Shown: positions 25,696-34,211, numbered from the stretch's first letter. The stretch is DNA of 64,000 nt from Streptomyces sp. NBC_00341 (GCF_041435055.1 NZ_CP108002.1:3410001-3474000); one strand, 5' to 3'. Translations and numbers: made by a program. Notes: generated by a model from the letters alone, not told the origin.

Positions 25696-27401
25696 CGGGG
25701 GTCTCCTGCGCTGTGCTGCCGGCTCTGCTGGTCTGGGTCCTGCGGCGGGTACGGGGCCGGGGGCTGCTGCCCGTCCGGATGCTGCTCCCCGTGCCGGTGG
25801 TTCTGCTGGTGCTGGGGGTCGGGGTGCACGGCGGGCTCGAACATGCCGCGCGGCCGGGCCCGGGCCGGTACGGGAGCGGCGACGGCAGCCATTGCCTGTG
25901 TCTGCTCCACCGACGGTTCCGGTTCCGGTGCCTGTGTCTGCGTATGCGTCTGTGTATGCGTCTGATCCGCTGCCGGTGCAGGTGCCGGTTCCAGAGTCTG
26001 GACCGTGGGGTGCGGCTGGTAGCGGGTCTCGTACGCCTCCGGGTAGGGCGCGAACGGGTCCAGGTGCGGCCGGTACTGCTGGAGCGGCAGCGTCTCGTCG
26101 TGGCGGACGTGCTGCGGGGCGGGCGGGTCGGGCCGCTCGTCCGGGGTCTCCCGCGTCCACTCCTGCGGGGCCTCGCCGGGCTGCTCGTGCCCGCTCTCGC
26201 CGGACTGCTCGTCCGGGGTCTCGTCGGGCGGCAGTTCGCTGAGGTGCTCCAGCAGCAGTTCGCCCTGGCCGTGGATGTTGCCGATGGCGATCAGCGAGGA
26301 GTCGGGCCCGAGGTGGCCGAGCAGCTCGCGCATGAACTCCTCGGGGTCGCGCCGGTCGCCGCCCAGGTCCACCGCGCGGCTGCGCCACTCGGCGGGGATC
26401 GCGTCGATGGCGCTCTTGGCCGGGTGACCGATGACGAAGACCTTGTCGGGCTGGAGATCGGGGATGATCTCGCCCATCTGGCCGTTGCGCTCGACCCGGT
26501 CGGGGCGGCAGTTGATGACGACGTTCAGCGGGCGGTGCACGGCACCCAGGTCCAGCAGCTGGTTGACGTTCATCAGCGTGGACTCGGGGTCGTTGGCCGC
26601 GAAGACGTTGGCGAACCGCAGCTTCTTGCCGTCCGGCGTCACATACCGCTCGACGGAGAGGACGCCCGGGTCCGGCGGGGCGTCGTACATGCCCTGGAGC
26701 GCCGTCTCGCGCTCCACGCCGAGGAGTTCCGCGACCTTCAGCGCGATGGCCACGTTCTCCTTGAACGTGAACCAGCTGAAGCCGCGCAGCTCCGCGTCGC
26801 TCACGGTCTCGGGGTCGGCGTAGATCAGCTCGCAGCCGCGGGCGTCGGCCTCCTCCTGGAGGATCGCGAACCGGTCGACCTCCGCGGTGACGCAGATGCC
26901 GCCCTCCGGCATCGAGCGGCAGAGCGAGCGCGCCACGTCGTCCAGGGTCGGGCCCATCTCGGCCAGATGGTCCTCGCGGACGTTGCAGAGCACGCCGATC
27001 GTGGAGCGGATCAGCTTGGACTGGTTGATCTCCTGGAGCGCCGGCATCACCGCCATGCACTCGATGACCAGCGCCTGCGGGTCGTACGAGGCGGCGCGGC
27101 GCACGATGCCGATCTGCTCGACGACGTTGGCCAGGCCGAACTTTCGGTAGACGGGCTCCTCCGTGGCGTCCGGGTGGATGAACCGGGCCGCCGTACCGGT
27201 GGTCTTGGCGACGGTCACCAGATCGCCGCCGCGCAGTGCGCCGGCGCAGAGCCGGGTGATGGAGGACTTACCGCGGATGCCGTTCACCAGGACCCGGGCG
27301 GGTATGCGCTCCAGGTTGATGAAGTGGCGTCGCTGCTCGACGATGCCCGCTATGAGCAGGATCGCGCAGCACACCACCAGCACGGTGTAGAGGAACAGCA
27401 C
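25692..27401 (-). CDS. pgsB: Poly-gamma-glutamate synthase ligase PgsB/CapB with long C-terminal tail
   Basis: 569 residues from GTG at 27401. An N-terminal membrane helix (2-20) is followed by the Mur-ligase-like core: ATP loop VNGIRGKSSITRL (about 40-52), TVAKTTGTAAR, EQIGIVRRAA, VIECMAVMPALQE, CNVREDHLAEMGPT. The core ends near 390, the normal length of PgsB. Residues 391-569 are an added Pro/Gln/His/Glu-rich tail with alternating Thr-His/Thr-Gln repeats and no known homologue. The enzyme ligates glutamate through gamma-amide bonds using ATP. The start lies 6 bases after the receptor gene and the stop overlaps pgsC, so all are co-translated. Confidence 0.9.
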   Translation of the reverse strand: MLFLYTVLVVCCAILLIAGIVEQRRHFINLERIPARVLVNGIRGKSSITRLCAGALRGGDLVTVAKTTGTAARFIHPDATEEPVYRKFGLANVVEQIGIVRRAASYDPQALVIECMAVMPALQEINQSKLIRSTIGVLCNVREDHLAEMGPTLDDVARSLCRSMPEGGICVTAEVDRFAILQEEADARGCELIYADPETVSDAELRGFSWFTFKENVAIALKVAELLGVERETALQGMYDAPPDPGVLSVERYVTPDGKKLRFANVFAANDPESTLMNVNQLLDLGAVHRPLNVVINCRPDRVERNGQMGEIIPDLQPDKVFVIGHPAKSAIDAIPAEWRSRAVDLGGDRRDPEEFMRELLGHLGPDSSLIAIGNIHGQGELLLEHLSELPPDETPDEQSGESGHEQPGEAPQEWTRETPDERPDPPAPQHVRHDETLPLQQYRPHLDPFAPYPEAYETRYQPHPTVQTLEPAPAPAADQTHTQTHTQTQAPEPEPSVEQTQAMAAVAAPVPARARPRGMFEPAVHPDPQHQQNHRHGEQHPDGQQPPAPYPPQDPDQQSRQHSAGDPR

Positions 27402-27407
27402 GGCCGG

Positions 27408-29693
27408 TCAGGTCCTTTCGGCGTAGGTCGTGGGCGCCGTCGGCGCGGGCTCGCGCTTCTGCTGCGCCGGGAGCTGCTGGCGTACCAGCTCCAGGGAGCG
27501 GGTGACGGCGCCGACCTCGTCGTGGTGGCGCGGATAGAGGACGGTGCGCCGGTCGCCGCCGGCGAGTGCCTCCGCCTGGTCGGCGAGGGCGCGCAGCGGG
27601 CGTACGACGACGATGTGCAGCCAGCCCAGGCAGGCGATGGCCGCGGCCATCCCCAGCAGCCCGGCGAGCACCGTGAGGTTCTGCCTGCGGTATTCGGGGA
27701 TGGCGAGGGAGCTCGCGGGCTGCCGGCTGACCACGGTCCAGCCGAGGCTCTTGGCGGCCCCGCCGCCGACGAAGGGCGCGGCCGCGGCGATCTGCACCTT
27801 GCCGCCGTCGCGGTACAGGATGCCGCTGGGGTGCATGCTCACGCCGGTCTTCTGGTTGGTGCCGGCGACGAGCGTGCGCAGCCGTTCGCCGGGCAGCTCC
27901 TGGAAGGCGCGGTAGCCGGTGTTGCCGCCGATGATCCGCTGCTTGTCGTCGACGATGCTGACCTGGCCGAGGCCGGGCCGCTTGAGCAGGCCGTTGATGA
28001 ACTCGATGCGGAACTCGCCGACGACGAAGGCGCCGTCGCGGCCGGGTATCCCGGCGTCACCGACGATGACCGGCTTCTTGCCGGAGTCGTTGAGGACCTG
28101 GATCGGGCCGCCCTCTGCGGCCTTGCCGGCCGGCTGGTGCGGGGTGTCCCCGGCGTGCGCGACGACCTTCCCGGTCGCGTCGACGACGTACAGCGACTGG
28201 TAGCGGTCGTGCTCCAGGCGGGTGCGTTCCAGGACGGTGCGCATGTCGGCGGGCGAGGTGTCCGCGCCGATCAGGGTGGCCACGGAGAGCAGGTCGGCCT
28301 GGCCCTCGTTGAGGGCCCGGCGCACCCGGTCGGTGAGGGTGTCGGTGCGCTCGCGCTGGTCGTTGACGAGCTGCTGGGGGACGACGGCGGTGGCGTCGGC
28401 CCGGTTGAGGAGCAGCAGCATCGGGGCGCACCAGGCGAGTACGAGTACGCCGCAGACGACGAGCAGTCCTCGGGTGCCGAACCGGCCGCGCCGGGGCGGC
28501 TCCGTGGAGCGGGGCTCGCCGAGCAGCTGGCGGCGCAGCCGTTCCAGGGAGTGCCCGATCCGGGCGGCTTCACCGTACGAGGGGGTGCTGACGGGTCGGG
28601 TGAGGTCGCCCCGGGTCAGCCGCCGGCTCTCCAGGTAGAGCCGGATCAGCGGCCGTTGGACGGTGCCCAGGAGCAGGGCGACGGCGAGTGCGCCGACGAT
28701 GACGAGGGCGCCCGCGGCGACCAGGCCGAAGAGGGGTCCGGCGACCGCGGTGGGGTTCTCGGCCACCGGGACCATGGAGACGACGCTGAGGCCGAGGCCG
28801 GTGGCGATGGTGGGCTCACCGGGCTGGGGGCCGGCGAGCGAGGCGTAGCCGGCGACGTTCCGGTCGCCCGCGCGCACGCTGCCGAGCAGGCTGCCGCTGA
28901 CGCCGGGGAAGCCGCCGGAGCCCGGTTCCTTGGCGGAGAGGGGGTGCTTGCGGACCTTGACGGAGGCGGTCTTCGCGAAGCTCTTCAGCTGCTTGTCCGC
29001 GCGTTTGGCGTCGGCGCGCTGGGTGTCGGTGAGCAGCTGCTCGGGCTGCGGGATGCCGTCGCTGGAGAGGATCGCGGCGTCCGCGTCGATGACCGCGATG
29101 GAGCGGAACTGGCCGAGGCTGATGCCGGGGAACCGCAGGTTGCTGGAGGCGACCAGGAGCTGCTGCGGGGTGCCGGGCCAGGAGAGCAGCGCGAAGGAGA
29201 GCAGCCGGGTCTCGCCGTTGGCCAGCCGCACCATGCGGGGGCCGAGCGCGTCCTTGCCGCTGAGCTCGGAGGTGTCGATCGCGGCGAGGGGGACGTTCTC
29301 GCCGCGGGCGGCGAGCAGCTTGCCGGAGGAGATCTCGACGACCGCGGTGCCGGTCCACTTCTGGTAGACGCTGCTGATCTTGTCGAGGACGGCGTCGGGC
29401 GAGACCGGGTCCGCGGCGTTGAACAGTCCGGCGGTCCGCCCCAGGTCGGTGAAGCTCTCGTCGATGGAGGCGCGCAGCGCGATGGCGCCGTCCTCCGCGA
29501 ACTGCTGCTGGGAGGTGAGCACCGCTTCGGGGACCCGGTCCTGCACCGTGCGGCCGAGGCCCAGCGCGGTGATGCCGGCCAGCGCGAGCAACAGGGCCGA
29601 GAGGACCGCGATGGGCGGCCGTATACCACCCAGCAGCGACATATCGGCCCGGCGGCGGACCTTGTGTCGCCGCTTCACAGGCGAGGCGGCCAT
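27408..29693 (-). CDS. Tandem Cache-HAMP transmembrane receptor without output domain
   Basis: 761 residues from ATG at 29693, with AAGGG 8-9 bases upstream. The order is: helix 26-47, extracellular Cache-like region (48-319), helix 320-343, HAMP (about 344-392), helix 408-429, second extracellular Cache-like region (430-672), helix 673-697, HAMP (about 698-740) and a short tail. Motifs such as VPVAENPTAVAGP and LYVVDATGKVVAH with GWTVVSRQP are typical of dCache sensors. No kinase, methyl-acceptor, cyclase or phosphatase domain follows. It is the first gene of the pgsB-pgsC operon, so a regulatory or structural role in polymer synthesis is likely. Confidence 0.82.
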   Translation of the reverse strand: MAASPVKRRHKVRRRADMSLLGGIRPPIAVLSALLLALAGITALGLGRTVQDRVPEAVLTSQQQFAEDGAIALRASIDESFTDLGRTAGLFNAADPVSPDAVLDKISSVYQKWTGTAVVEISSGKLLAARGENVPLAAIDTSELSGKDALGPRMVRLANGETRLLSFALLSWPGTPQQLLVASSNLRFPGISLGQFRSIAVIDADAAILSSDGIPQPEQLLTDTQRADAKRADKQLKSFAKTASVKVRKHPLSAKEPGSGGFPGVSGSLLGSVRAGDRNVAGYASLAGPQPGEPTIATGLGLSVVSMVPVAENPTAVAGPLFGLVAAGALVIVGALAVALLLGTVQRPLIRLYLESRRLTRGDLTRPVSTPSYGEAARIGHSLERLRRQLLGEPRSTEPPRRGRFGTRGLLVVCGVLVLAWCAPMLLLLNRADATAVVPQQLVNDQRERTDTLTDRVRRALNEGQADLLSVATLIGADTSPADMRTVLERTRLEHDRYQSLYVVDATGKVVAHAGDTPHQPAGKAAEGGPIQVLNDSGKKPVIVGDAGIPGRDGAFVVGEFRIEFINGLLKRPGLGQVSIVDDKQRIIGGNTGYRAFQELPGERLRTLVAGTNQKTGVSMHPSGILYRDGGKVQIAAAAPFVGGGAAKSLGWTVVSRQPASSLAIPEYRRQNLTVLAGLLGMAAAIACLGWLHIVVVRPLRALADQAEALAGGDRRTVLYPRHHDEVGAVTRSLELVRQQLPAQQKREPAPTAPTTYAERT

Positions 29694-29970
29694 GGTGGAT
29701 CCCTTCTGGAACTTCTTGCGGTTCTGGTGCTGGTGTTGCGGCGCCGCAGGGGCGGTCGACACTGCGGGGCGAACGGGACTTCCGTTTCGATCTCGGCTCG
29801 ATACGGAAGTTCCGGGACTTCTGTTTCTCTCAGGAGGATTCAGGGCTTCGGCGCAGGCGGACACACCCGAATAATCGAACGTCCACGCGGAAGATCATGA
29901 CTCGTTCGTATTCCGAACGGTTGTAGCGAAAGGGGCGGTTGTGACGCAGGCCACTCGAATCAGGCCACGG

Positions 29971-30009
29971 GGGTGTCCGGGTGAACCAAGCGGACATCCG
30001 GAGTTCACC
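29971..30009. promoter_or_regulatory. Two interleaved inverted repeats upstream of the capsule operon
   Basis: GGGTGTCCG (29971-29979) pairs with CGGACATCC (29991-29999), and GGTGAAC (29980-29986) pairs with GTTCACC (30003-30009). The order a-b-a'-b' makes the two stems mutually exclusive or pseudoknotted in RNA. In DNA they form two overlapping operator-like sites. Confidence 0.5.
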
Positions 30010-30041
30010 TGACCGCCATCACTGACGGCAGGTCAGCCGGG

Positions 30042-30080
30042 CCACGGGCCTGTCGGCCCGCGAGCCCCGGCAGCCCGTGG
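30042..30080 (-). terminator. Terminator of the CapA gene
   Basis: CCACGGGC (30042-30049) pairs with GCCCGTGG (30073-30080); the inner bases extend the stem with small bulges. It lies 5 bases past the CapA stop codon. Confidence 0.65.
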
Positions 30081-30085
30081 ACCCG

Positions 30086-31300
30086 TCAGCCGGGCAGGCT
30101 CTCCAGGGGTTCGAGTCCGTCCTGCGCGGCGCCCCGGTTGAGCATCGTGCCCTGCGTGCGTTCGAACGCCAGCCGGTAGCGGGCCCGTTCCTCCGCCGTG
30201 AGGTTCTTGTCGTCGCGCAGCGCCTCTGCCACGTCGATGAGCCGGTGGTCCTGCACCGCGTCGGCGGGCGCCGGGTTCGCCGGGTCCGCCTCGGGCGGAA
30301 TGGAGACGAGCGTCGGTACGTACCGGGCGCGCACGTCCCACGACTTGCCGCTCTTGTGGAACTCGAACCAGCCGATGATGCCTTCCTCGGTCAGTCCGGA
30401 CGGCACCTCGTGCCGGGCGACCTGATTGCCGAGTCCGTACGCGATCCAGGTCCCGTTGATCTTCTCCATCGGCTGCACGACGTGGGCGTGGTGGCCGATG
30501 ACCAGGTTGATGCCGGTCTCCCGGGCGATCCTGCGCGCCAGCTTGATCTGCCCCGAGCTCGGCTCCGGGTGGTGCTCGCGCCCCCAGTGGATGCTCAGGA
30601 TGACGACCTCCGCGCCGGCCGCGCGGGCCCGCTTCTCGGCGTCCTTGATCCGGGCGAAGTCGTTCTGGTTGACGATCCAGGGCGTGGCCTTGGGGACCTC
30701 GCGCCCGTTGAAGCCGAAGGCGTAGGAGAGTTGGGCGACCTTGACGCCCTTCACGTCCATGATCAACGGCTTGTCGGCCTCGGCCTGGGTGCGCGCGGAG
30801 CCGGTGTGCTTCAGCCCGGCCTTGTCGAGGGCGTCGAGGGTGCGCTTCACACCCGCCTTGCCGTGGTCGAGGGTGTGGTTCGACGCGGTCGAGCAGGTGT
30901 CGTACCCGATCTGCTTCGCCGCGGTGGTGATCTGCGGCGGCACCAGGAAGTCCGGGAAGCTGCGGAACGGCCCGTCGGGCTTGCCCACGACCGGCTCGAA
31001 GTGGCAGATCGCCAGGTCGGCGCGGGAGATGACGGGCTTCACCCCGGCCATCAGCCGGTAGAAGTCGAGCCCCTGCTTCCCCTCGGCCTTCGCGTCCTTG
31101 CGGGCCTGCTCGATCAGCGGCGGGTGGATCAGGATGTCGCCGGCCGCGGCGACCGTGAACGTCGTCCCGCCGCCCTTGTCCTGACCTCCCCCGTCGGACC
31201 CGGCGTCACCGCCCATGAGGGAGCAGCCCGTGGCGGCCAGCGCGAGGAGCACGGCCACGGCAGCGCGAGAGGTGAAGGGAACATAAGGACGTCGGGTCAC
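30086..31300 (-). CDS. capA: CapA-family (PGA_cap) metallophosphatase-fold lipoprotein
   Basis: 404 residues from GTG at 31300. The signal is lipoprotein type: MTRRPYVPFTSRAAVAVLLA then LAATGC with Cys26. The CapA domain has AAGDILIHPP (metal Asp), ICHFEPVVG, ASNHTLDHG, ILSIHWGREHHPEPS and VIGHHAHVVQP, the metal-ligand set of the family. In PGA systems CapA/PgsA is the third membrane component, needed for polymer assembly or export. No Shine-Dalgarno precedes the GTG, so translation may be leaderless. The gene is separated from pgsB-pgsC by the receptor gene and is transcribed alone. Confidence 0.9.
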   Translation of the reverse strand: MTRRPYVPFTSRAAVAVLLALAATGCSLMGGDAGSDGGGQDKGGGTTFTVAAAGDILIHPPLIEQARKDAKAEGKQGLDFYRLMAGVKPVISRADLAICHFEPVVGKPDGPFRSFPDFLVPPQITTAAKQIGYDTCSTASNHTLDHGKAGVKRTLDALDKAGLKHTGSARTQAEADKPLIMDVKGVKVAQLSYAFGFNGREVPKATPWIVNQNDFARIKDAEKRARAAGAEVVILSIHWGREHHPEPSSGQIKLARRIARETGINLVIGHHAHVVQPMEKINGTWIAYGLGNQVARHEVPSGLTEEGIIGWFEFHKSGKSWDVRARYVPTLVSIPPEADPANPAPADAVQDHRLIDVAEALRDDKNLTAEERARYRLAFERTQGTMLNRGAAQDGLEPLESLPG

Positions 31301-31302
31301 CC

Positions 31303-32313
31303 ATGTATTTTTACTTGAATATGACGAGTAAATGGGCCAAAAGTTCGACCATCTCTGCAACATTGCTGGTCACAGCTGTTGTAGCCGCTGTTGTGGTGCT
31401 CGTCACTTCCTCCGGAGGAGGGGGTTCGGACGGGGACCGGCCGCAGCGTGCCCGGCCCCGGGACGGTGTCGACCTGGCAGCCAGGATCGACACGTTCACC
31501 CGGGACACGATCCGCGGCAGCGCGTTCCACCCGCCGACCGCCCTGGACCGCCGCACCATCGCGGACGGCGTCGGGCTCTACCTCGACGGCCGTCACAAGG
31601 ACGCGGCCGAGCGACTCTCCGAGGTCGACTTCGGGGTGGCCACGTTCACGGACACGGCCACCGGCCGGCGCTTCGCGGAGATAGCCGACCGGGCCCGGGA
31701 GTCCGCCCGGGGCTGGGGACGCGTGTACATAGACCTGTCCCGCCCGGCCGCGACCTGGTCCGTCCAGGTCCCGCACCCGGTCGCGGACGCCGACAGCGAG
31801 AAGCTGGGCGTCGGCGCCTGGCGGGGCACACCGGGCGGGGTCATGGTCCTGGCGGGCGCCAACCGCAGGGCGGGCGAGGGCGACGCGGCGGACGTGGCCC
31901 ACCGCAGGGACACCGTCTTCCACGCGGTCTGCGCCGAACTGGTCGCCCACCGGCTGCCCGGCATCCAGCTCCACGGCTACGCCGACTCCACCGAACCGGA
32001 CTACGACGTGATCGTCTCCACCGGAAAGGGCGACCACGGCCGCTCCTGGGGCGAGGGGCTGTCCTCTGCGCTGCGGCAGGAGGGCTTCGAGGTCTGCCGG
32101 GTCTGGGTACGCCGCTGCTCCCTCGAAGGCCGCACCAACGTCCAGGGCCGGACCGCCGCCGCGGCCGAACTGCCCTTCCTGCACGTCGAGTTCAGCCGCT
32201 CCATCCGGGAGTCGGAGAAGCGGACCGCGCGTGCGGTGACGGCGATCGGCGAGGCGGCGGGACACCTGGCGCACAGCGCCCGGCCCACCCGCTCGGAACC
32301 GGCCGCCCGCTGA
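31303..32313 (+). CDS. Membrane-anchored protein of unknown function, divergent from CapA
   Basis: 336 residues from ATG at 31303, or 330 from ATG at 31321; neither has a ribosome site. One N-terminal membrane helix (about 19-38) is followed by an extracellular domain. Visible motifs are VPHPVADADSEKLG, GVMVLAGANRR with DVAHRRDTVFHAV, IQLHGYADS, DVIVSTGKG, LEGRTNVQG and FLHVEFSRSIR. The spread of His, Asp and Glu resembles zinc amidohydrolases or carboxypeptidases such as N-formylglutamate amidohydrolase or phage PGA hydrolase. That fits the CapA neighbourhood but is inference; I do not recognise the family with certainty. Its start lies 2 bases from the CapA start. Confidence 0.7.
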   Translation: MYFYLNMTSKWAKSSTISATLLVTAVVAAVVVLVTSSGGGGSDGDRPQRARPRDGVDLAARIDTFTRDTIRGSAFHPPTALDRRTIADGVGLYLDGRHKDAAERLSEVDFGVATFTDTATGRRFAEIADRARESARGWGRVYIDLSRPAATWSVQVPHPVADADSEKLGVGAWRGTPGGVMVLAGANRRAGEGDAADVAHRRDTVFHAVCAELVAHRLPGIQLHGYADSTEPDYDVIVSTGKGDHGRSWGEGLSSALRQEGFEVCRVWVRRCSLEGRTNVQGRTAAAAELPFLHVEFSRSIRESEKRTARAVTAIGEAAGHLAHSARPTRSEPAAR

Positions 32314-32352
32314 CGGGCACGGGCCCCCGCCCGGCCGACGGGAACCGTCAGC
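32309..32352. terminator. Bidirectional terminator overlapping two stop codons
   Basis: GCTGACGG (32309-32316) pairs with CCGTCAGC (32345-32352), with an inner GGGC/GCCC pair. The arms contain the TGA codons of both convergent genes. Confidence 0.65.
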
Positions 32353-33130
32353 CGCCGCACAGCTCCAGCATGACCTTTTTGTCGGCCGTCGTGACCGGGA
32401 GTTCGTACTTCAGCGAGACCTGGGCGAACCGGAGCGCGTACGAGCACCGGACCGGCTTGTACGGCGGCAGCCAGGACGCCGGGCCCGAGTCGCGCTTGGC
32501 GTTGTTGGCCGGACCGTCCACCGGGATGAGGTTGAGCGGGTCGTTGGCGATCTGCTGCCGCTTGGCCTCGTTCCAGTGGGCGGCGCCCATCTGCCAGTCG
32601 TACGACAGCGGCATGACGTGGTCGATCTGGACCTTGGTCGCCTGCTGCTTGCGCCACTCGATGGCCTTGCCGGTGTACGGGTCCTTGAGGGTCATCGAGA
32701 CGACCACGCACTTCGAACCCGACCTGAGCACGACCTTCTTGCCGTCCCTGGCCAGCAGGTCGTTGCGGGTGTCGCAGCCGTTGTGGGAGAGCGGCACGCC
32801 GTCGACGGAGTCCTTCCAGGCGTACCCGAACTTGTCCCGTTCGTATCCGGTCTTCGGGCCGCGCCCCTTGGTGGCCACCTTCTCGATGACCTTCCGGGCC
32901 GCCGCCCGGTCCCGGTCGGAGGTGAGGGGTGCCAGGCCGGCCTTCGTACCGTCGGCGTTGTCGAGCGGCCTGGCGCCGAAGCCGGTGACCGGGCCGCCGC
33001 CGCCGTTCGAGCCGGTGCCGGGCGACTCGGCACCGGAGGTGATCTTCTCGGGGTCGCAGCCCGCCAGGGCCAGCACAGCGGCCACGCCGAGGGCGGGCAC
33101 CATCACTCGGTATGCGCGGGGAGATATCAC
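32348..33130 (-). CDS. Secreted HNH-family endonuclease lipoprotein
   Basis: 260 residues. The lipoprotein signal ends in VLALAGC (Cys about 25), followed by a Gly-rich linker. The C-terminal half has the GmrSD/DUF1524-like HNH layout: VQIDHVMPLSYDWQMGA with the metal-binding Asp-His, then NDPLNLIPVDGPANNAKRDSGP and WLPP. Such lipoproteins are common in Streptomyces and act as extracellular DNases, probably for nutrient release or competition. It is convergent with the unknown gene upstream and stands alone. Confidence 0.88.
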   Translation of the reverse strand: MISPRAYRVMVPALGVAAVLALAGCDPEKITSGAESPGTGSNGGGGPVTGFGARPLDNADGTKAGLAPLTSDRDRAAARKVIEKVATKGRGPKTGYERDKFGYAWKDSVDGVPLSHNGCDTRNDLLARDGKKVVLRSGSKCVVVSMTLKDPYTGKAIEWRKQQATKVQIDHVMPLSYDWQMGAAHWNEAKRQQIANDPLNLIPVDGPANNAKRDSGPASWLPPYKPVRCSYALRFAQVSLKYELPVTTADKKVMLELCGG

Positions 33131-33238
33131 TCGAAGCCGTCCTGACGGGGAGAAAGCCGAACCAACTCGGGAATTCTATGGACGTTTTCCCCGCCACGAC
33201 GTGTTCATGACTGCCGTTCACCCCGGATGCGGCCCGAA

Positions 33239-34105
33239 TCACACCTTTCCGATGCCCAGCGTCGTCTCGGACGGCAGCATCCCGGACCCGATCGCCGCCA
33301 CCCACAACGGCCCGAGCAGCTCCACGAGCCGCTCCCGCTCCTGGTCCGCGAGCTCCCGCCACGGGGCGGCGGCCGCCTCGTCGGTACGCCGCTCCACCTC
33401 GGCGCGCAGCGCCCGGCCCGCCTCGGTCGCCGTACCGGCGTCCGTCAACAGCCCCCGCTTCAGCAGCCGCTGACGGGCCGCCCGCCACTCCTCCTCGCTC
33501 CACCCCCGGCTCGCGAACACCTCGGGCGCCGCCGCGCCGACGGCCGCGAAGGAGACCAGTGACTCGACCGGGTCGAGCTCCGCGCGGGCGAGCGCGGCGA
33601 CGTGCCCGTCGCCGCGGTGCTCGCGCAGGACGGTCGCCGCCCGCCAGAGCGCGAGGTGGGGTTCGTCCGGCCAGGGCAGCGCGGCGTTGGCCTTGGCGAG
33701 CGGGCGGTCCGCCGTGTCGGCCGCATCCGTGACGCGGCGCAGGAGCTCGACGGCCTCCGCCGTGTCCGGGGCGGCGCACGCCTCGCCCAGCAGGGTCCGG
33801 TACGCGCGGTCGACGGCCCTGGTGCGGGCCGCGAGCACGGCGGCGGACGACGCGACGGACCAGGCGGCGGGCACGTGTTCGTCCACCATGGCCGGGCTGA
33901 AGCTGTAGAAGGCCCCGGCGACCCGGACGGCGCTCGCGTCCCCGAGCGGGGCCGCCCGCCAGGCGAAGTAGCTCGGCCAGCGCTCGTCGGTCCGGTAGCC
34001 GAGCGCGGCGGCCTCCTCGAAGGCCTCCGGCGCGTAGTAGAGAACAGCGTGCAGGGGCTCCAGAAGGTGCCACATCTGCCGTGCGCGACCCAACTCCTCG
34101 TACAT
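33239..34105 (-). CDS. SCO6745-family helical protein
   Basis: 288 residues, mostly helical. It opens with RARQMWHLLEPLHAVLYYAPEAFEEAAALGY and RWPSYFAWRAAPLG. It continues with FYSFSPAMVDEHVPAAW, and a C-terminal winged-helix-like part contains WRAARQRLLKRGLLTDAGTATEAGRALRAEVERRTD. This matches the actinobacterial SCO6745 group, whose function is not established; the C-terminal half looks like a DNA-binding or dimerisation domain. It is divergent from a TetR gene, with two TGACTAGAT boxes in the shared promoter region. Confidence 0.85.
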   Translation of the reverse strand: MYEELGRARQMWHLLEPLHAVLYYAPEAFEEAAALGYRTDERWPSYFAWRAAPLGDASAVRVAGAFYSFSPAMVDEHVPAAWSVASSAAVLAARTRAVDRAYRTLLGEACAAPDTAEAVELLRRVTDAADTADRPLAKANAALPWPDEPHLALWRAATVLREHRGDGHVAALARAELDPVESLVSFAAVGAAAPEVFASRGWSEEEWRAARQRLLKRGLLTDAGTATEAGRALRAEVERRTDEAAAAPWRELADQERERLVELLGPLWVAAIGSGMLPSETTLGIGKV

Positions 34106-34140
34106 CTCTCCGCCTTCCGCGTTCCTCTGAATCTTGCCGG

Positions 34141-34193
34141 TGACTAGATCCCACAGACTGCCCCTCCCTCCTGCAACTTGTCAATGACTAGAT
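34141..34193. promoter_or_regulatory. Two TGACTAGAT direct repeats in the TetR divergent promoter
   Basis: TGACTAGATCCC begins at 34141 and TGACTAGATTCC at 34185, 44 bp apart (close to four helical turns), between the SCO6745-type and TetR genes. Probable TetR binding boxes. Confidence 0.5.
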
Positions 34194-34211
34194 TCCGCGT
34201 AACCTGCTGCC

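Larger units (their letters stand above)
29694..30085. other. Intergenic region between CapA and the capsule operon
   Basis: No gene. It contains the interleaved inverted repeats at 29971-30009, an imperfect CTGACC/GGTCAG hairpin at 30009-30036, and the CapA terminator (30042-30080). The AT-richer stretch 29870-29945 is the probable promoter zone of the capsule operon. Confidence 0.5.

Noticed and set aside
25647..29900. A 1417-residue open frame on the plus strand across the capsule locus
   Set aside because: It is antisense to four well-supported overlapping genes, has no family resemblance, and arises from high GC at third positions of the real genes.
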